Source: Sphingomonas sp. (GTDB taxonomy: Bacteria > Pseudomonadota > Alphaproteobacteria > Sphingomonadales > Sphingomonadaceae). Taken from it: a DNA stretch of 7,030 bases. The DNA is taken from positions 1 through 7,030 of the forward strand of contig JAICSX010000074.1 in assembly GCA_025936675.1 (NCBI GenBank), written 5' to 3'. Below the pieces are notes generated by a model, which saw only the letters and a list, made by a program, of their open reading frames with translations, searched no databases and was not told where the DNA came from. The stretch's first letter is position 1. The number at the start of each line of letters is the position of its first letter. Below, piece by piece: positions 3,825-7,030 of the stretch. A program made the position numbers and the translations under genes.

Positions 3825-6254
3825 ATGCGCGTTATTTCCGCACGCGCCGCGTTGCTCGGCACCGTTGCCGCCGCGGCGATTTTCACGACGCCAGCGGCTG
3901 CCGCAACGCAGGAAAACACCAACACCAATCCTAACGCGCCGAGCAACACCCAGACGCAGGCGCAGGCCGCCACCGGTAGCGACCAATCGATCGTGGTCAC
4001 GGCCCGCCGGCGTAACGAGCTGCTGCTCAACGTGCCCGTCGCGGTATCGGCTTATTCGGGCGAGCAGCTCGACCGTCAGGGCGCCCTCACGATCACTGAC
4101 GTCGCGAAAACCACTCCCAACGTGACGCTCAAGGTCAGCCGCGGCACCAACAGCACGCTCACGCCCTTCATTCGCGGCATCGGACAGCAGGACCCCGTCG
4201 CAGGCTTCGAGCAGGGCGTCGGCGTCTATATCGACGATGTTTACCTCAACCGCCCACAGGCGGCGGTGCTCGACATCTACGACGTGGAACGCATCGAGGT
4301 GCTTCGCGGGCCCCAGGGGACGCTCTACGGGCGCAACACGATCGGCGGCGCAATCAAATATGTGACGAAACGCATCCCGACCGACGGGCCGCACATGAGC
4401 ATGCGTACGAATATCGGCACTTATGGCCAGGCCGATTTCATCGCCGAAGCGTCAACGCCAATCACCAAGGAGCTGCTCGTCGGCGTTGCTGCCGCGCGGC
4501 TTAAGAACAATGGCTTCGGCAAGAACCTCACCAATGGCCTCAGGAACTACAACAAGGACATCTGGGCGACGCGCGGAAGCATCGAGTTCCTTCCCACGGA
4601 TACGATCCAGGTTCGCCTCACCGGCGACTACATCTGGGACGACAGCAATCCCAAGGGCGGGCACCGCTTCTATCCGAACCTGTGCGCCAATACCGCTGGC
4701 GGATGCGGAACGGCCGCAGGCAGCTTCCCTGTCCTCAGCAACGTCTACGATACCCAGGGCAGTCTGAACGATCCCATCCAGAAGGTTCGCGCTGGGGGCC
4801 TCGCGCTGCATATCGAAGCCGATCTCAACGACTGGCTTAAGTTCCGTTCGATCACTGCATATCGCCAGGACAGCGGTTATACGCCGATCGACTTCGACGC
4901 GACACCGCTCGCCGACACCGACGTGCCGGCGATCTACCGGAATCACCAGACCAGCCAGGAATTCCAGCTGGTCATCGACAACAAGAAGCTCCAGGGCGTC
5001 GCAGGCTTCTATTATTTGAAGGCAAGAGCCTTCGACGAGTTCGACGTGCGCCTCTATACTTCCCTCCCGGCGGCGGCCCCCGGACTGACCGCGTCAACGG
5101 AGGGTGACGTCCACACCAAGACCTGGGCCGCCTTCGCCGACTTCACCTATAATTTCTCGCCTCAATGGGCCGTGTCGCTCGGCGGCCGGTTCACCAACGA
5201 CAAGCGAACCTCCTTCATCCTGGCGCAAAACCGGATTCTCGGCGGGCAGCCGGACCTCGGCGGATCATTCGGTTACGGCGTCGGCATCCCGTACCTGACC
5301 GTTACGAATTTCACGGGGAGCCGCACCGACAAGGCGTTCACGCCGCGCGCGTCGATCAACTTCAAGCCAAATCCCAACAACAACTTTTACATAAGCTATT
5401 CGCGTGGCTTCAAAGGCGGCGGCTTCGATCCGCGGGGCAAGTCGAGCCAGGCGCCGACCCAGTCGTATCAGGACATTTGGAACTTCCTGACCTTCAAGCC
5501 GGAGAAGGTCGACAGCTACGAAGCCGGTTGGAAGGCGGCACTGTTCGACCATCGACTTCAGCTGGCGACGGCAATCTTCGATGCCGAGTACAAGGATGTG
5601 CAGGTGCCGGGGTCAGCTGCGTGCACCATTGGCGGACAGCCGAACTTCTGCGGTACGACGACGAATGCCGGCAAGGCGCGTATGCGTGGCGTCGAGATCG
5701 AGACCAATGCTCGGCTTGCGCAAAATCTCGCCACTGCAGGGGACCGGTTCAGCTTTGCGGGCTCTCTGGGTTATCTCGACGGCAAGTACGTGACGTACAT
5801 CACCCAGATTCCCGGTCAGGGGCCTGTCGACGTCGCCTCTCACCGAAGGATCCAGAACACGCCCAAGTGGACGCTCAGCGGAACCCTCGATTACGACACG
5901 CCGGCGTGGGGCGGGCACCTCGACGCGAATACAACCGTTTCCTACCGCAGCTTCAGCCAGCAGTTCGAGCTTGCGTCGCCGTTCCTCGATCAGCCCGGCT
6001 ACGCCCTGTGGGATGCGAACATCATCTGGCGCTCGCGCGGCAATCGGTACGAGTTCGGAATCCACGCGAAGAACATCAACAACAAGAAATATGTTGTTGG
6101 CGGCTACAGCTACCTCGCAGGCGATCCGGTCACCGGCGCTTTGACCTACGCGGGTAACGGCCTTCCAATACCTGTCCTCGGAAAGACTGGCGTGGCGACT
6201 GGCTTCTATGGCCCGCCGCGGCAGGTATTCCTTTCCGCCGCAGTGAACTTCTAA
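3825..6254 (+). CDS. TonB-dependent outer-membrane receptor, substrate unknown
   Basis: The 809-residue product is an outer-membrane beta-barrel that imports a ligand using energy from TonB-ExbBD. The signal peptide covers about residues 1-27 ('MRVISARAALLGTVAAAAIF', ending AAAA). A Gln/Asn/Thr-rich linker lies at 28-53. The TonB box is 'SIVVTA' at 55-60. The plug domain, about 65-185, has 'FIRGIGQQDP' and the hallmark 'VERIEVLRGPQGTLYGRNTI' (154-173). The barrel runs to the C-terminus, which ends in Phe ('VFLSAAVNF') as needed for BAM-mediated insertion. Cysteines occur only as two close pairs (287/294, 600/609), likely disulfides in surface loops. Length is normal for the family. A strong AAGGGGGAG lies nine bases before the ATG. 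It is divergent from the TetR operon and followed by its own terminator. The ligand cannot be read from the sequence; the neighbours suggest a small organic compound rather than iron, which is inference. Confidence 0.96.
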   Translation: MRVISARAALLGTVAAAAIFTTPAAAATQENTNTNPNAPSNTQTQAQAATGSDQSIVVTARRRNELLLNVPVAVSAYSGEQLDRQGALTITDVAKTTPNVTLKVSRGTNSTLTPFIRGIGQQDPVAGFEQGVGVYIDDVYLNRPQAAVLDIYDVERIEVLRGPQGTLYGRNTIGGAIKYVTKRIPTDGPHMSMRTNIGTYGQADFIAEASTPITKELLVGVAAARLKNNGFGKNLTNGLRNYNKDIWATRGSIEFLPTDTIQVRLTGDYIWDDSNPKGGHRFYPNLCANTAGGCGTAAGSFPVLSNVYDTQGSLNDPIQKVRAGGLALHIEADLNDWLKFRSITAYRQDSGYTPIDFDATPLADTDVPAIYRNHQTSQEFQLVIDNKKLQGVAGFYYLKARAFDEFDVRLYTSLPAAAPGLTASTEGDVHTKTWAAFADFTYNFSPQWAVSLGGRFTNDKRTSFILAQNRILGGQPDLGGSFGYGVGIPYLTVTNFTGSRTDKAFTPRASINFKPNPNNNFYISYSRGFKGGGFDPRGKSSQAPTQSYQDIWNFLTFKPEKVDSYEAGWKAALFDHRLQLATAIFDAEYKDVQVPGSAACTIGGQPNFCGTTTNAGKARMRGVEIETNARLAQNLATAGDRFSFAGSLGYLDGKYVTYITQIPGQGPVDVASHRRIQNTPKWTLSGTLDYDTPAWGGHLDANTTVSYRSFSQQFELASPFLDQPGYALWDANIIWRSRGNRYEFGIHAKNINNKKYVVGGYSYLAGDPVTGALTYAGNGLPIPVLGKTGVATGFYGPPRQVFLSAAVNF

Positions 6255-6279
6255 AACTCTCCTGGCGGGGGGAATCGAG

Positions 6280-6303
6280 CGGGGCGCTTCGGCGCCCCGT
6301 TTT
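6280..6303 (+). terminator. Rho-independent terminator of the receptor gene
   Basis: CGGGGCGC (6280-6287) and GCGCCCCG (6292-6299) form a perfect 8-bp stem with a TTCG loop, followed by TTTT (6300-6303). It starts 26 bp after the receptor stop. It should separate the receptor from rpoB. Confidence 0.9.
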
Positions 6304-6320
6304 GTTCGGGCGCCGAGGTC

Positions 6321-6348
6321 TTGCACGCCTCCGAAATAGGATTATATG
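6321..6348 (+). promoter_or_regulatory. Possible rpoB promoter
   Basis: CTTGCAC with TTGCAC at 6321-6326 (3/6 to the -35) is followed after 16 bases by TATATG (6343-6348). The AT-rich GATTATATGAG stands out in an otherwise GC-rich gap and comes just after the receptor terminator, where rpoB needs a promoter. The -35 match is weak and the choice of boxes is by eye. Confidence 0.35.
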
Positions 6349-6557
6349 AGGCTCATCCAAACATATCGGCTCTGGCCGCACCTCGTCGTGCGTCCGGGGC
6401 TTTTCCCGTCCTCTCCGGGACAGGGTCCGACAGGCGCACGGACCGAACGCATTGGAGAGGGTAGCGGGGCAAGCGCTCCAAAAATCGTCTCGGCTTTGGC
6501 CGGGAAACTCAGGCGGGGGCGCTCCCAGCGCGTCTTCGCAACAGCGCAGGGAAGCAA
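6349..6557 (+). other. Possible structured 5' leader of rpoB
   Basis: About 210 bases without a convincing gene. Four inverted repeats follow one another: GGTCCG/CGGACC (6424-6429/6439-6444), TTGGAG/CTCCAA (6452-6457/6476-6481), CTCGGC/GCCGGG with one wobble pair (6489-6494/6499-6504), and GCGCT/AGCGC (6519-6523/6527-6531). The ribosome binding site AGGGAAG (6548-6554) comes next. No T-run follows any of them, so they are not terminators. I do not recognise a known riboswitch or ribosomal-protein leader. In GC-rich DNA some hairpins arise by chance. Confidence 0.35.
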
Positions 6558-7030
6558 ATGGCCACCAAAGCGATCGACGCACCCCGTAAGACCTCAATCG
6601 GGCTAAAGACCCAGCAGCGGCGAATCCGCAAGATCTTCGGAAACATTCACGAAATCAGCGAGATGCCGAACCTCATCGAGGTTCAACGCGAAAGCTACGA
6701 GCAGTTCCTCCGCTCGGATCCTAAGACGGGCTATGTCTCGGGGCTTGAGAAGACGCTCCGCTCGGTGTTCCCGATCGTCGATTTCGCCGGCACCGCTCAC
6801 CTCGACTTCGACCATTATGAGCTCGAAGAGCCGAAGTACGACACCGACGAGTGCCGCCAGCGTGGCCTCACCTATGCCGCGCCGATGCGCGTCACCCTGC
6901 GCCTGACCACATTCGAGATCGATCCCGAGACCGAGGCCAAGTCGGTCATCGATATCAAGGAGCAGGACGTCTACATGGGCGACATGCCGCTCATGACGAT
7001 GAACGGCACCTTCATCATCAACGGCACCGA
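6558..7030 (+). CDS. rpoB: DNA-directed RNA polymerase beta subunit (5' part, runs off window)
   Basis: The beta subunit forms half of the RNA polymerase active-site cleft. The window holds the first 157 codons of a protein normally well over 1,300 residues. The start is ATG at 6558, three bases after AGGGAAG. The N-terminus '[12 protein letters not shown]' is followed by '[20 protein letters not shown]' (19-38), then '[13 protein letters not shown]' (39-51), matching the beta N-terminal protrusion region. Further on are '[20 protein letters not shown]' and '[19 protein letters not shown]', the conserved approach to the 'INGTERV' segment. No frameshift is seen. The gene normally follows rplL closely; here it is about 5.7 kb downstream, with the receptor terminator between, so it depends on its own promoter. 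Confidence 0.98.
   Translation, partial: MATKAIDAPRKTSIGLKTQQRRIRKIFGNIHEISEMPNLIEVQRESYEQFLRSDPKTGYVSGLEKTLRSVFPIVDFAGTAHLDFDHYELEEPKYDTDECRQRGLTYAAPMRVTLRLTTFEIDPETEAKSVIDIKEQDVYMGDMPLMTMNGTFIINGT

Noticed and set aside
5165..6157. Plus-strand open frame of 330 codons inside the receptor gene
   Set aside because: It lies wholly inside the receptor in another frame, is rich in Arg as expected from shifted GC-rich codons, and has no domain.
6130..6597. Minus-strand open frame of 155 codons across the receptor-rpoB gap
   Set aside because: It overlaps the end of the receptor, the terminator hairpin and the rpoB start. The product is Arg/Pro-rich with no recognisable features.
1..7030. CRISPR array, tRNA, rRNA, transposase or phage genes
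   Set aside because: No regular spaced repeats, cloverleaf sequences, rRNA segments or transposase/integrase motifs were seen on either strand.

Overview
The window looks like the chromosome of a GC-rich alphaproteobacterium, most likely a sphingomonad. The ribosomal protein and RpoB sequences, the large TonB-dependent receptor with an 'SIVVTA' TonB box, and short repeats whose chance translations begin like 'MSAMGRKLPL' all fit that group. This placement is inferred from sequence style and was not checked by any search.

Layout from left to right. (1) The 3' part of rplJ (L10) and complete rplL (L7/L12) lie on the + strand. They are followed by a hairpin, an 8-bp inverted repeat of the 'ATCCCGGA...TCCGGGAT' kind, and a strong UUCG-loop terminator. 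(2) About 1.0-1.84 kb is a visibly lower-GC stretch (48-52% in three hand-counted lines, against 70% in one line just beyond it). It holds two divergent orphan genes, a small four-helix membrane protein (-) and a small predicted lipoprotein (+). Three divergent copies of a 28-bp palindromic repeat bracket these genes. (3) A tight minus-strand operon runs TetR regulator, alpha/beta hydrolase, DOPA-4,5-dioxygenase-like protein. The first pair overlaps by ATGA and the second gap is 10 bp. (4) Divergent from it is an 809-residue TonB-dependent outer-membrane receptor with its own terminator. The 130-bp divergent gap holds a 22-bp imperfect palindrome whose left half is also the -35 box of a good candidate receptor promoter. 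(5) A 303-bp gap with a possible promoter and several hairpins leads into the 5' end of rpoB, which runs off the window.

Two themes stand out. First, the widely conserved rplJL-rpoBC arrangement is split here by about 5.7 kb containing six accessory genes, with terminators after both rplL and the receptor, so rpoB must have its own promoter. Second, the TetR/hydrolase/dioxygenase operon and the receptor form a plausible self-contained import-and-degrade module for an unknown, possibly aromatic or ester-containing, compound under one local repressor. The grouping is supported by gene order and the palindrome. The substrate is unknown, and no entirely new class of system can be claimed from this sequence.
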